Assembly: GCF_950295315.1 (NCBI RefSeq)
Contig: NC_080164.1
Location: forward strand, 61,084,042-61,148,041
DNA length: 64,000 bases
From: Erinaceus europaeus
Taxonomy: Eukaryota; Chordata; Mammalia; Eulipotyphla; Erinaceidae
Reading direction: 5' to 3'
Under the pieces are notes generated by a model. The model worked only from the letters and a program-made list of their open reading frames with translations. It had not been told where the DNA came from and searched no databases. A program made the translations under genes and the position numbers. Numbering within the stretch: position 1 is the first letter of the stretch; each line of letters starts with the position of its first letter. Shown here in pieces: positions 1 through 10,268 of this stretch.

Positions 1-590
1 AGTGCAGTTCAGCAGGATTCTGACACAAGGGAGACTTTATCCACTCCTGCTAGTGCATGTGGTTTATATAATGTGGAGGATAATAAATTAAACTCTAACA
101 AAGAACTTATTTAAGATTAGTTGTATTTCCTATGGATTTTTCAAACATTCATTTGAAATAGGGACCAACATATAATAACTTGTGCAAGAACAAAAAGGGG
201 AATCTTTTCAAACTAAAGATCAAAAACAAAGCAAGTTATATGTTTCAGTACTTCCAACAATTTGATGTGTAAGGAATTGGAAGGCTTATATTCCTATATA
301 TTGGGTTGTTGGGGAAATCATGACACATTTTTGCATAAAAAGAAAAAATACACCATGACTTTTCCCATAATCTAATACATACAGAGTAGAAATAAGGTCA
401 AATAAGAACATTAAATAGCACAACAGCGTGTCCCATCATTTGTACATGTGGCTTATGTTCTCATGTAAGTGGACATTGTGGAATCTATAAATACTATATA
501 TTCATTTATAGTAAAACTAATAACTTATACACATACCCTTCATATAAATTATGTTACCAGTATATAGTATTTGCTAGCATTGTTTTATTT

Positions 591-935
591 TTTTAATATT
601 TATTTCCTTAAGATAGAGACCAGAGCACTGTTCAGCTCTGACATATGGTGGTGTTGGGATTGAACCTGGGACCTCAAGCATGCAAGTCTAATACTGAACT
701 ACCCGGGCCAGGTGGTGGCACACCTGGCTAAGCGCAAAAGTTATAGTGTGCAAGGACCTGGGTTCGAGACCCTGGCCCCCACCTGCAGTGATGAATCAGG
801 ATTGCAGGTGTCTCTCTGTCTTTCTCCCTATTATCCCTTCCCTCTTGATTTCTGGCTGTCTCTATCCAAATAAATAAATAAAGATAATTTAAAAAAAGAA
901 TTAATACTGAACCATCTTCCTACCCCCCTAAAGTA
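591..935 (-). repeat. Old tRNA-derived SINE (type C), split by a younger SINE
   Basis: On the minus strand there is a B-box-like GGTTCAATCCC (plus strand GGGATTGAACC near 656-666) and a tail toward the T-rich stretch at about 585-600. The family also occurs at 5825-5936 and 30575-30712, where the A-box half reads like TAGCATAATGGTTATGC. Here the A-box half is pushed beyond a younger SINE at 704-897 and resumes at about 913. Confidence 0.6.
704..897 (+). repeat. tRNA-derived SINE, type A, inserted in a type C SINE
   Basis: Complete element: GGGCCAGGTGGTGGCACACC start, A-box-like region, B box GGTTCGAGACC, a CT-rich body and an (AAAT)n/A-rich tail. It is flanked by the 11-base target duplication TAATACTGAAC at 689-699 and 902-912. 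This shows retrotransposition into the older SINE. Confidence 0.85.
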
Positions 936-1070
936 TTGTGATAAGAATATTATTATGCATTAACTAATTATCTACATATCTTTTATTTCCAGTTATTTAG
1001 TTAGTTAGTTGATGGGAATGGCCAGGATATAATAAGATATTGAAAATGTCATCTGACATCTCATCCACAA

Positions 1071-1113
1071 CACACACACACGCGCGTGCACACACACGCG
1101 CGCACACACACAC
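1071..1113. repeat. Alternating CA/CG tract, possible Z-DNA former
   Basis: Forty-three bases alternate pyrimidine and purine without a break. Two CGCGCG cores are embedded in CA runs, giving six CpG steps. Confidence 0.85.
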
Positions 1114-1844
1114 TCACACATTCTGCCAGGAATAAACGTGATGAAAACAGAGATCAATACTTACCTCACTTCTGGTGAATTTGTTTGTATACCCAATTTG
1201 TGTTTTTTAGAGTTTAACAGTATTGTGAGGCAAAAGACAGTTGTCCTTCATCAGAATAGGAAAAATGTATCCTTCTGTTTGCTCACAATTTAAAAATTAT
1301 GCCACCATATTGAAAAAGATATTAAAAATTAAATAAAAGTCTTAGATGTGAACTTATGTCAATGACTGATAATAAACATTTCACTATTTCATACCATTTT
1401 ATCTCAAGACTGTTATTATTCAGTGGCAGAGGCTCCTTGTTATTATCCAGATCAACTATAAATCAAATAGACTTAAATATAAATATTTTGTTAGTTTGAT
1501 GGTAAATGTAGCTGCTTCCTCTGATGAAGATAAATAAAGCAAGAAAAATGAATGCATCTGTTGTTTATCTTCAAATGAAAATGTCCTGTTTTTTAAGCTT
1601 TTGGGAGCTAAGAATTAAGTTAACTACCCACTATTATATTCATCCAATAAAAGATTTTATTGCTTTCACAATTACTTATATTCCTTTCTAGTTATTTAAA
1701 TCTTACTCATCTTTAGAAAAGGTTCCCTGCTGATTTAATATTGCCAAGTTACCTATTTTTCTATAACATATTTCTCAGGTATAAAGTACAACAACCTTTT
1801 TGTGCTAAGATTAGACCTCTTATCTTTAAATTATGTATATGTCC

Positions 1845-2020
1845 CAAATTTCTATATACCTTTATTCTCACAACAAATTGTAAGATAAGTGGCATCATCT
1901 TACTTGTGCTGCTAATAGAACCAAAGGTCAGAGAAATACTAATTTACTTAAGGTTACATAGCCAATAAATGTTAAAGCTAAATTCACTGTAGCCTTGCTT
2001 AATAGTAGAACTATATTAAA
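1845..2020 (-). repeat. MIR-like ancient SINE (decayed)
   Basis: The order of landmarks matches an inverted MIR: TTCTCACAACAA, then a stretch like an antisense 'AAGGTCAGAGAAA', then TTAAGGTTACATAGCCA. The last is the antisense of MIR's conserved core around the GTGACCTTGGGCAAGT region. Divergence is high, so the limits are approximate. Confidence 0.55.
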
Positions 2021-2337
2021 TGTATTAGAACTAAATACCTAAAACAAAATGCAAGTCTTCTCTCTACAATACAGATTATTCAAGTGAACAGTTTCCACTG
2101 TCTGGCCTGAAAGATAGTTTTCAGAAGATGGGATCTTTTAAACTATTTACCTGTCAAATACCTTCCATATACATAAGTAATTCTAACCTCAATCAAAATA
2201 ATTTAAGTTTATTTGCTTACTAAGAAAATTTATGTTAGCCTCCTTCATGGAATATCCCCTAGGAAAATAATGTTGAAAACTCAAAGTTCTAAGCAAGTAC
2301 AACTATTATTATACAAGTTGCTTTAAAAAAAAAAATA

Positions 2338-2629
2338 GGGGAGTCGGGCTGTAGCGCAGTGGGTTAAGCGCAGGTGGCGCAAAGCACAAGGACCTGCATA
2401 AGGATCCTGGTTCGAACCCCGGCTCCCCACCTGCAGAGGAGTCGCTTCACAGGCGGTGAAGCAGGTCTGCAGGTGTCTATCTTTCTCTCCTCCTCTCTGT
2501 CTTCCCCTCCTCTTTCCATTTCTCTCTGTCCTATCCAACAATGACAACAACAACAATAATAACTACAACAATAAAACAACAAGGGCAACAAAAGGGAATA
2601 AATAAATAAAATAAATATTTAAAAAAAAT
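2338..2629 (+). repeat. tRNA-derived SINE, type B, complete
   Basis: It starts GGGGAGTCGGGCTGTAGCGC. An A box lies in GGGTTAAGCGCAGG and a B box is GGTTCGAACCC. A CT-rich body follows, then a CAACAACAATAATAACTAC-like segment and an AAATAAAT tail. It is one of the two young SINE families of this genome and closely matches the copies at 33871-34150 and 39499-39752. Confidence 0.85.
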
Positions 2630-2778
2630 AGAAGGAAATTGGTGTGAGTACTGGCCAATTAAAGGAGGCAGAACTTTATGCTGGCTCTGAAAGTGATGAT
2701 TTGGGATTAACCTATACAGATTGAAGATGAGCCTCAGTCAGACAAAGTGATATATCAAAGATTAGAAATTCAGAACAT

Positions 2779-2993
2779 GGGGCCAGGTGGTGGTGCGCCT
2801 GGTTAAATGCTTACATTACAGTGCACAAGGACCCAGGTTCAAGCCCCTGAGTCCCACCTGCAGGGGGAAAGCTTTGCAAGTGGTGAAGCAGGGCTGCAGG
2901 TGTCTGTCTTTCTTTCTCCCTCTCTATGTCCCTATCCTCTCTCAATTTTTCTCTGTCTCTATCCAATAATAAATAAATAAATAAATTTTTTTT
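2779..2993 (+). repeat. tRNA-derived SINE, type A
   Basis: Complete copy with a GGGGCCAGGTGGTGG start, B box GGTTCAAGCCC and (AAAT)n tail. Flanking 13-base direct repeats at 2766-2778 and 2994-3006 differ at two positions and are read as a decayed target duplication. Confidence 0.8.
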
Positions 2994-3329
2994 AAGTTCA
3001 GGACATAATAAAGTCAGGTCAGCTGAATGTGTATTGTGAAAAGAACCTAAAGATGATCATAATAGGGGAGAAGAGATATTCTGGGCACTATGAACTCTTA
3101 GATCAAGGATCATCGTCATTAAGAGAGCAAGAAAAAACATCATGGAAACTGTGTTCAGGGTATAGAGCAATGAAGAGTAACTACAGAGGCTAGTCTATCC
3201 ATGAGGCCAGAAGTCTTAAATAAATGAGGTAAAGATAGAAATGGGGGGGGGGAATCAGCATAACTTTAAGGAAAATATTAGGACATTATGATGTTAAAGT
3301 TGTATTCTTGGATTCTGAGAAAGGTGATA

Positions 3330-3412
3330 GTACAGATTTCTGGTGGTGGGAATTAAGTGGAGTTGTACCCCTCTTACTCTATGGTTTAGTCAATGTTTCC
3401 TTTTTATAAATA
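3330..3412 (+). repeat. Old L1 3' terminal fragment
   Basis: The segment GGTGGTGGGAATTAAGTGGA, a pyrimidine-rich 'GTACCCCTCTTACTCTATGG' block and a TATAAATAAAATA end match, in the same order, the 3' terminus of L1 copy 1 read on its sense strand (15806-15900). The copy is short and diverged. Confidence 0.6.
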
Positions 3413-3719
3413 AAATATAAAAACCTCTTTTCTACCTTGTTAGGCACATTCCACAGTCCAAAACAGAATTTACCACTCCTTCACATATATACTTGTGCCA
3501 TAGCATATAACACTGATACAACCTATCTGCTTCTCTATATCTTCTTCTGGCTTGTGCGCTTTTGGAGGAAAGGAACTGAGACTAGAGACTAGGACAGTGC
3601 CTACTATAAGATGATAGATTGTTTATACAGTGAGTAATTAGAATCTATAGGAACTGAAACGAGGCAGGTTAGGGTAAGAGAGAAGAGGGATAAGGAAAGC
3701 TAGGTGCTTTGGATACCCT

Positions 3720-3723
<4 letters not shown>

Positions 3724-3758
<35 letters not shown>
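3724..3758. repeat. (GA)n microsatellite
   Basis: An uninterrupted GA dinucleotide run of about 35 bases lies in otherwise unremarkable intron. Confidence 0.9.
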
Positions 3759-3759
<1 letters not shown>

Positions 3760-3861
3760 CAAAGAAATTGTAGAAGACTCTCAATACAGAGAAAATAGTT
3801 TCCAGTTACTAATGGGAAATTATACTAAATGTAATACAAAAGCTAAGACAACTTAGAGATC

Positions 3862-4178
3862 GGTGCTGGGCAGAAACAGACTCTATTGAGCGCACATGTT
3901 ACAGTGAGCAAGGACCTGGATTTGAGCCCCCTCCCTAACTGGAAGGAAAATGATTTACAAGCAGTGAAGCAGGTCTGCAAGTATGTCTAATGTTCTCTCT
4001 TCAACTCTATCATTCCCATCCCCTCTCAGTTTCTCTCTGTACTATCAAATAAAAATAGAAAGAAAGAAAAAAAAGGAAAAATGGCCTGTGGGAGCAGTGC
4101 TGGCACTAAGTCAAGGCTATAACCCTGATAGCAATAAGAAATAGAGAGAGAGAAAGAGAGAGAAGAAAGAAAGAAAAA
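3862..4178 (+). repeat. tRNA-derived SINE, type A long form, diverged
   Basis: GCGCACATGTTACAGTG, a decayed B box GGATTTGAGCCC and the CT-rich body are followed by the extra 3' segment of the long form ('GGAGCAGTGCTGGCACTAAG ... ATAACCCTGATAGCAATAAG') and a GA/AAAG-rich tail. It ends only about 150 bases before the exon at 4332. Confidence 0.75.
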
Positions 4179-4331
4179 TCTAGAGTACATTCCACTATCC
4201 ATGTCATCATCTATCAAGAATTCTAGAGCAAGGATTGATGCCATAAGCATGAAACTACTAGAGTGATTTCTTAGGGGATAGATAAACTAATTAACTATCT
4301 CTGGGCCCCACCTTTGATATTTTCTTCACAG

Positions 4332-4380
4332 CAATGCACAGATGGATATGAGTGGGATCCCGTAAGACAGCAATGCAAAG
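4332..4380 (+). CDS. EFEMP1: EFEMP1 (fibulin-3) coding exon, start of the mature protein
   Basis: This 49-base exon encodes QCTDGYEWDPVRQQCK plus the first base of the next codon (phase 0 in, phase 1 out). I recognise the peptide as the N-terminal part of mature fibulin-3, a secreted glycoprotein of elastic and basement-membrane matrix that binds TIMP3 and tropoelastin. It includes two cysteines and comes just after the signal-peptide region, which is encoded outside the window. The acceptor is a pyrimidine-rich tract ending CAG at 4331; the donor AAG|GTGAGT begins at 4381. There is no stop or frame damage. Exon number 4 is from memory of the human gene. The match is to EFEMP1 rather than EFEMP2, and the neighbouring exon confirms it. 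Confidence 0.93.
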
Positions 4381-4545
4381 GTGAGTCAACTTCAAAAACT
4401 TCCCTTTATGAATAGTTTTCTTTCTCCAAGTTCTATCACTCTTCCCGTCCTATTGGTATTCTTCCAAAAAAGGCTTGAACATATATTTGCATGTTCATTT
4501 TTTCATTTTGAAAAGATTCCTGACTTATTTTATTACTGACCATAG
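4381..4545 (+). other. EFEMP1: EFEMP1 short intron
   Basis: A 165-base phase-1 intron bounded by GTGAGT and a weak acceptor (TTATTACTGACCATAG). It is free of recognisable repeats, unlike the flanking introns. Confidence 0.9.
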
Positions 4546-4956
4546 ATATTGATGAATGTGACATTGTCCCAGACGCTTGCAAAGGTGGAATGAAATGTGT
4601 CAACCACTATGGAGGATATCTCTGCCTTCCTAAAACAGCCCAGATTATTGTCAATAATGAACAACCTCAGCAAGAGATACCAGCAGCCGAAACCGCGGGT
4701 GCAGCTGCAAATGCAGCTGCGACCTCCAGTGCAGCTTCTGGGAGTGTAGCTGCCAGTGGCATGGCAGCAAGTGGAGTGATGCCTGGGGGTGGTTTTGTTG
4801 TCAGCGCTGCTGCAGTGGCAGGCCCTGAAGTGCAAACTGGTCGAAATGTTGTCAGCCGGAGGAACCCAGCAGACCCTCAGCGCATTCTCCCCAACCCTTC
4901 TCATCAGATCCAGTGTGCAACAGGCTATGAACCGAGTGAGCATAATGTATGCCAAG
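4546..4956 (+). CDS. EFEMP1: EFEMP1 (fibulin-3) coding exon with the atypical first cbEGF module
   Basis: This 411-base exon is open throughout and phase 1 at both ends, so it is symmetrical. It begins by completing Asp of the calcium-binding motif D-I-D-E-C. Six EGF cysteines are visible: IDEC, PDAC, MKC, YLC, IQC and [14 protein letters not shown] fits the C-x-N-x4-Y-x-C pattern linked to Asp/Asn hydroxylation in cbEGF modules. Between the fourth and fifth cysteines lies the long insert typical of fibulin-3. It contains QQEIPAAE, a run rich in Ala, Ser and Gly, then [16 protein letters not shown] and [10 protein letters not shown]. Compared with the human protein as I remember it, the Ala/Ser run is about nine residues longer and a later segment one shorter. 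The donor is AAG|GTAAGC at 4957. The protein acts in the extracellular matrix. The remaining cbEGF exons and the fibulin-type C-terminal domain lie beyond the window. Confidence 0.95.
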
Positions 4957-5011
4957 GTAAGCATGACTACTAATAAGAAAGTTCTTGCCCCAGTACAATT
5001 TATGGTGAGGA

Positions 5012-5172
5012 TGGTAGCAGCTCACATTTATTGAGTGCTTCCCATGTGCTAGACATTGTGATGAGTGCTTTGCCTGTGTTACATTTAATCACCATCATAA
5101 TCCAGAAAAATAGTTGCTACCATGACCATCATCATGTAATAAATGAGGAGACTAGCTTAACAGAGTTTATGG
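5012..5172 (-). repeat. MIR SINE (ancient)
   Basis: CTCACATTTATTGAGTGCTT, then CCATGTGCTAGACATTGTGA and AAATGAGGAGACTAGCTTAA are inverted MIR landmarks in the right order. The copy starts about 55 bases after the exon donor at 4957. Confidence 0.85.
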
Positions 5173-5345
5173 TGGTTCTCAACCTTAGCCGGACACATTT
5201 AGAGTCATTTGGGAATCATTAAAACTTTTCAATGTCCAAGCCACATCCCTGACCAATTAAATAACAGTCTTTGGGGGGAAGTTCCAGGCATCAATAGCTT
5301 TTAAACTTCTCCCATGAGGCTCCAGCATGCAGCCAAGTTTGGACA
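5173..5345 (+). mobile_element. MER5A-like hAT (Charlie) DNA transposon relic
   Basis: The start GGTGGTTCTCAACCTTAGCC is the terminal motif of MER5A. It is followed by TTTGGGAATCATTAAAACTT and a middle segment with CCAAGCCACATCCCTGACC, the expected order for the non-autonomous MER5A element. The 3' end is decayed. Confidence 0.65.
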
Positions 5346-5824
5346 CTGGGGTCACACAGGTGATAAATGCAGAGTAAGCCTTCAATCCAGGCAGACATGG
5401 CCAGAGCCACAGCTAAGTAAGTAATAAAGTTTTTCATTTAGAACTTATATTTGTGTTGTCAAGGTCCTCCATGGGTATCCACTCCCCTCTGGTTTCTCCA
5501 ACTTTATTTTCACTTGCCACTGATATATTTTTCTTAGTGAAGAGCAAAAACAGGACTCCTGCTTTTTATTGCTACTAAGGGAAAACCCCTCACTCAGATT
5601 TATCTTTCTTTTAAGGCTCTCATTTGAGCACATTTTATTTATATCACTTGCACCATGGCACTGTCTGCCTGGGTTTTTCTGTTTGTTTGTTTTTTCCAAA
5701 AAAAGTACATATTATTGTATTCTAGAAATAGTTATAGTAAAATAGTAAGAACCATGGGCTTTGAAGACATACAGGATATTAGTTAGCTGTAGTGTGCTAA
5801 GGGTTTGTTTCCTTGTTTTACCAT

Positions 5825-5936
5825 AGTACTTTTCAGCCCTAGCTTATAGTCATGTAGGGTATTGAACCTGGGACTTTGGAGCCTGAGGCATGAGAGTCTC
5901 TTTGCATAACCATTATGCTATCTACCCCTGTCTGGG
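5825..5936 (-). repeat. tRNA-derived SINE, type C
   Basis: Read on the minus strand it has GGTAGATAGCATAATGGTTA, TGCAAAGAGACTCTCATGCC and the B box GGTTCAATACC. This is one of the better preserved copies and serves as a reference for the family. Confidence 0.7.
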
Positions 5937-6725
5937 ATTTTTTTTTTTATATAATTTAGCAAACTTTCATATCTGCATAGTATAAAGATTGAGTTACTGA
6001 AATGGGCCTTAGGAACCCCAGAGTACTTTTTCACTGCTAGGGGCTGATAGTCTTCACGTTACACCTTAAGTGCCTGGTATAGATTGTTTGGCCAATAGAA
6101 AGAGCACAGAAATTCTTACCTTCTACATGTTTGTATGCATAAGAAGAAGGTTTCAGTTGAGGTCATATAGCTGCTGCATTAAGCATCTTCTGGTCTCCTG
6201 GAATGCTTCTCCTTTATTCACCAATGGTAACTTTCTTCTTCTGCATAAAGACAGCAAAATTAAATGGTTTACAAATAAAGTAAGGAAAGTTATCATGTTC
6301 TGAATTGGTTTTGTTTTGTTTTTGTTTTGTGTTCATACTTTAAGTAACCCACATCAAGATCTAACTCATGCTGTGATGGTGTCACTTTTCAGAGGGAGCA
6401 CTGTATTAGCATCTGTTTTGTGTTACTGTCATGAGTCAGAATTCCAATACTGATGATGAATGTTTCAGCATCTGCTTGATATTCAGTTACTTAATTTTAG
6501 GATTATGTCAAGGAGATAACCTCATGAGGTTGATATATCCATATCTATGTACATGCACACATATATATTTATATATACATGTGTGTGTGCATGTCTTTGA
6601 GTGACCTGATAAAAAGCTACCTTAAGTTTATTTAATAAATCAACTTATCAACTCCTATTATGCTATTGAAATATATAACTATATTAAATATATAACTCTA
6701 GTGGTATTTTTTCTGAAAATAAATG

Positions 6726-6978
6726 TTTTGTTGAAATTTTTTATTTTTTATTATCTTTATTTATTTATTGGATAGAGACAGCCAGAAATTGAGAGGGAAG
6801 GGGGAGATAGAGAGGGAGAGAGACACACAGAGACACCTGAAGCCCTGCTTCACAGCTTGTGAAGCATCTCCCTTGCAGGTGGGGACTGAGGACTTGAAGC
6901 CTGATCCTTGCACATTGTAACATGTGTGCTCAACCAGGTTTGCCACCACCCTTTTGCTCAACCCCTTTTGTTGAAATT
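6726..6978 (-). repeat. tRNA-derived SINE, type A, with target duplication
   Basis: The element occupies about 6739-6965 on the minus strand (tail T-rich at 6739, tRNA head near 6955). The perfect 13-base direct repeat TTTTGTTGAAATT at 6726-6738 and 6966-6978 is the target-site duplication. Confidence 0.85.
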
Positions 6979-7007
6979 GTAAGTATTAACGTCCACATAC
7001 TGAATTA

Positions 7008-7142
7008 TTGTTTAAAGATTTATTTTCTATAAGGGCAATTTCACATGAGAAAGAGAGAAAGACAATCCAGAACACCACTCTGTTCCATGCGATGCTGTTA
7101 TGCAAGTTCAGTGCTCTGCCAGTTGAGCTACTTCCCTGACCT
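7008..7142 (-). repeat. Decayed tRNA(Lys)-like SINE
   Basis: GCAAGTTCAGTGCTCTGCCA followed by GTTGAGCTACTTCCC, read on the minus strand, gives a head like GGTAGCTCAACTGGCAGAGC. That is tRNA-Lys-like. Upstream lie an AG-rich body and 'CAGAACACCACTCTG'. Confidence 0.55.
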
Positions 7143-7548
7143 ATCTATGGAGTTATTTTCCACAACTTGGACATATATTAGTAGTTTTATGAGGGGAAAA
7201 ATAAATGAATGGGTCATTTTCCCAAAGTAGTTTATAGCACATCATTGACAACTGTGGTTAAATTAAGCAAATGCCTAAAACCAGATGAAGTAGAAAAAAA
7301 CATATAGGACGTACAGCATCTATTGATTACAGTAGAGATTCTATAATACAATGCAAATGATTTAAAATGAAATTCTATTTAATTTTATTAAAGTATTTAT
7401 ACTACCTCACAAATTAAATTGCTATTCACATATTAAAATACAATAATTCTTACTCATTTGGAAAAATTTTAGTCATAGACTAAAAAATGAAACTAATAAG
7501 TGCTTTGCTTATGATAAAGTGCTACTGCATGCTTCCTGTGTATGTGTG

Positions 7549-7809
7549 CAAAGATATTTTCTTTTTTTTATTTATTTTTTTTATTTTTTAAATTTTTTAT
7601 TTAAGAAAGGATTAGTGAACAAAAGCATAAGGTAGGAGGGGTACAACTCCACACAATTCCCACCACCCAATCCCCATAACCCACTCCCTCCCATGGTAGC
7701 TTTCCCATTCTCTATCCCTCTGGGAGCATGGACCCAGGGTCGTTGAGGGTTGCAGAAGGTAGAAGGTCTGGCTTCTGTAGTTGCTTCCCCGCTGAACAAA
7801 GATATTTTC
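7549..7809 (-). mobile_element. 5'-truncated L1 3' end (copy 1 lineage) with target duplication
   Basis: About 7562-7796 matches the last ~235 bases of L1 copy 1: poly-T, ATTTAAGAAAGGATTAGTGA, GTAGGAGGGGTACAACTCCA and CCCTCTGGGAGCATGGACCC. The perfect 13-base repeat CAAAGATATTTTC at 7549-7561 and 7797-7809 flanks it. The insertion is recent and 5'-truncated. Confidence 0.9.
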
Positions 7810-10077
7810 AACACAAACTGTTCTGCCTAATCTAACCAATTCCTTAAATTTGGGATTAGAGTCTGTATCACTGAAAGCAGGGATAAAAGTTTTTTGGATG
7901 ACTAAAGGTCTAAGATAAATTTCACCTCACAATTTTGCAAAGTGCCTAAAATGTGGATTTATGTATTTGTTGATAAAAAGTGGCTATTTCATATGATAAC
8001 AATAGGATAAACTGTCTAGGGTATCTAACATAAGTCAAGTCACACTTATGCCTGTTTATTATTGAGCTAATCAAACATACAGTCCAGCTTCTTCTAATTG
8101 CCTACAGATGTATCACATTCTCATTCCAGGTCAGCAGCACAAAATAGTATTTTATAACCAATGTGAAAGTATGGGGACCTCTGCTTAAAACAATAATGTT
8201 CTCCAAGGACCTATATTACTGACATCATTGTAGAGTTTGAGGAGCCTTCTGTTTTAGCAAAGATCTCTATTCACTTTTAAATGTCTCACACATATGCCCA
8301 GTATTCCAAACATATTTAGCATTGTTTCTGGATCAGAATAAATGAATGCCTAATAACAAACCATAGTTGTATTAGAACTATTTCCTTTTTCCACAATTAT
8401 TTTTAACAGGTACAGTTATATATGTTATTATAACATAACCTAAGCTGAAAAATATTTTTATGCAACGGGTGAAAACCATACCATTTCTCACTGTAAAAAT
8501 CTATTGTGTCCTTGACTGCACTGTCTTCAATCACGTGAATAATTTAAATATCATTAGATTTCTTTGTTGTTGTTATCATCAGGGCTTCACCACTCTGGGC
8601 TGACTTTTTCAGATAGAGGTAGACAGAGTTTGGAGCAGGGTAGATACCATAGCACTGAAGTAGCTTCCTTCAATGTTGTGGAGGCTAAGGTTGAACTTGA
8701 ACCCTTAGATATTTTTAAGTGTGTGCTATGTTTTAACATTTAGCAATAATATGGTCTCTTACTCTTCATGTATCTCTTCAGAGTTTTTATTGTGCAGACA
8801 CAAGGAGGCTGACATACAACATAACTCTTAAATGTCAACTTGCAATGGGCAGGTTTTTAAATAAATGTACACCAAAGATAATGTTGAAGGAACCCTTTGC
8901 ACTGAGAATTTCAAATGACAGGTATCATACTGGAGAAATATAAAATTATATAAAATAATTTTGGTTCCATATGCCTGAAATCATATATATACAAATAAAG
9001 TTTTAGAAAGTGTTTTTACTATGAGATGTCATTTACCTCAGAGACAACAGATAATTCAGCTGTTGCACAGAAAATTGGATGATTATGGATTATAAACATT
9101 TATGGCTCACTTTATTTTTATGTATCACTATTACACTGTCTCTATTCTTTAAAGGCAATGAGTTAGAAATGATTAGTTCAAGAGAACTTGTGGAGCAATG
9201 GTAAAGCATCTGACTCCAGGAAGCCCTAGTTCACACTGAGAAAATATTTTTAGCCTATTTAACTTTCTAAAACCTCCATTTTTGTGGGAAAAATCATTTA
9301 GGAACTGACCAGTAGGAAAAAAAAGCATTGATTGCCTGATGTGAAATAGTTTGTTTACCTAGCTGAATTTTTTAGAAGTTAAACATAGGGTATTTTGTAC
9401 AGGTATTAATTAAGTCAAAAGTAAACTTGGGATTTATAGGTACTATTAATAGTTTGCTAAATAAATTATGCTACAATAAGAGTTCTGTACTAATGCTTAA
9501 TGAGACTAATTATAGCACCCATTTTCAAGTGTAAAACCTGACTTATATTACATAAAGTATAACTAAGAGACCTGAGAACAGTTGTCTTTGTCTACCTGAG
9601 ATTGTCCTGGTTTGAAAACTGGAAGTCTCACATCACTGGAAATGCCTCTCAGTCCTGGGCAAATCTGTGGTTGATCACCCTAGCACAGCCATAGTGAAAA
9701 TTTCTCAACATTTTTTCTAGGCTAAGGAAAAATGCTGGTCCTGTGAGACTTTTATTCAATTTGTTTTGAAATTTAAAAAAAAAAATTCAATGATTTTTAA
9801 ATTCTTAGATTGAGTCTTTCTTTGCAGTTGTCAGGATTCCACTTTTCAGTTTGTCAGTGACTTTGCTTCATGTTATTCTAGATATTTCATGTTAGAATAG
9901 CCTAGACATTAGCACCTACATACTTAAATACATATTTTAGCATATCTGGATCATCTCTCCATATTTCTGCAGGGGAAAATGTTACTAAATAGTTATATTA
10001 AATGTCATGCTTTAACTATAGATTTCTGTTTGTCAAAATGAAAATTTGAAAATGTTAGCAGTATGTTTAATGATTTC
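7810..10077. other. Intronic sequence without a recognised gene
   Basis: AT-rich single-copy-like DNA. A weak inverted tRNA-SINE-like piece lies at about 8575-8700 (GGGCTTCACCACTCTGGGCT and a TTGAACTTGAACCC B-box-like block). A very short + strand piece at 9190-9240 contains GTGGAGCAATGGTAAAGC. No open frame here looks coding. Confidence 0.6.
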
Positions 10078-10268
10078 TTTCTTTTTTTAAAATTTTTTAT
10101 TTAAGAAAGGATTAATGAACAAAAACATAAGGTAGGAGGGGTACAACTCCACACAATTCCCACCACCCAATCCCCATAACCCACCGCCTCCCATGATAGC
10201 TTTCCCATTCTCTAGCCCTCTGGGAGCATGGACCCAGGGTCGTTGAGGGTTGCAGAAGGTAGAAGGTC
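10078..10268 (-). mobile_element. 5'-truncated L1 3' end (copy 1 lineage)
   Basis: Nearly identical to the element at 7562-7796 over its length, from TTTTTTATTTAAGAAAGGAT to GGTTGCAGAAGGTAGAAGGT. I could not identify a convincing target duplication. Confidence 0.85.

Larger units (their letters stand above)
1..4331 (+). other. EFEMP1: EFEMP1 intron upstream of the first exon in the window (partial)
   Basis: No coding exon was recognised here. The signal-peptide exon that should precede 4332 in this gene was looked for and not found, so it lies outside the window. Bases 1-590, about 936-1844 and 2021-2337 are AT-rich with no repeat family I recognise apart from the alternating CA/CG tract at 1071-1113. 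The rest holds repeats listed separately. The intron ends in a pyrimidine-rich tract and CAG at 4329-4331. Confidence 0.8.

Noticed and set aside
1..60. A possible upstream EFEMP1 exon (CAGGATTCTGACACAAGGGA looks slightly like coding for QD-T-E)
   Set aside because: The frame does not continue as the remembered protein, and no donor site fits.
4533..4964. Open frame of 143 codons on the minus strand
   Set aside because: It lies opposite the EFEMP1 exon at 4546-4956. The + strand frame has correct splice sites and a recognised protein; the minus frame matches nothing I know.
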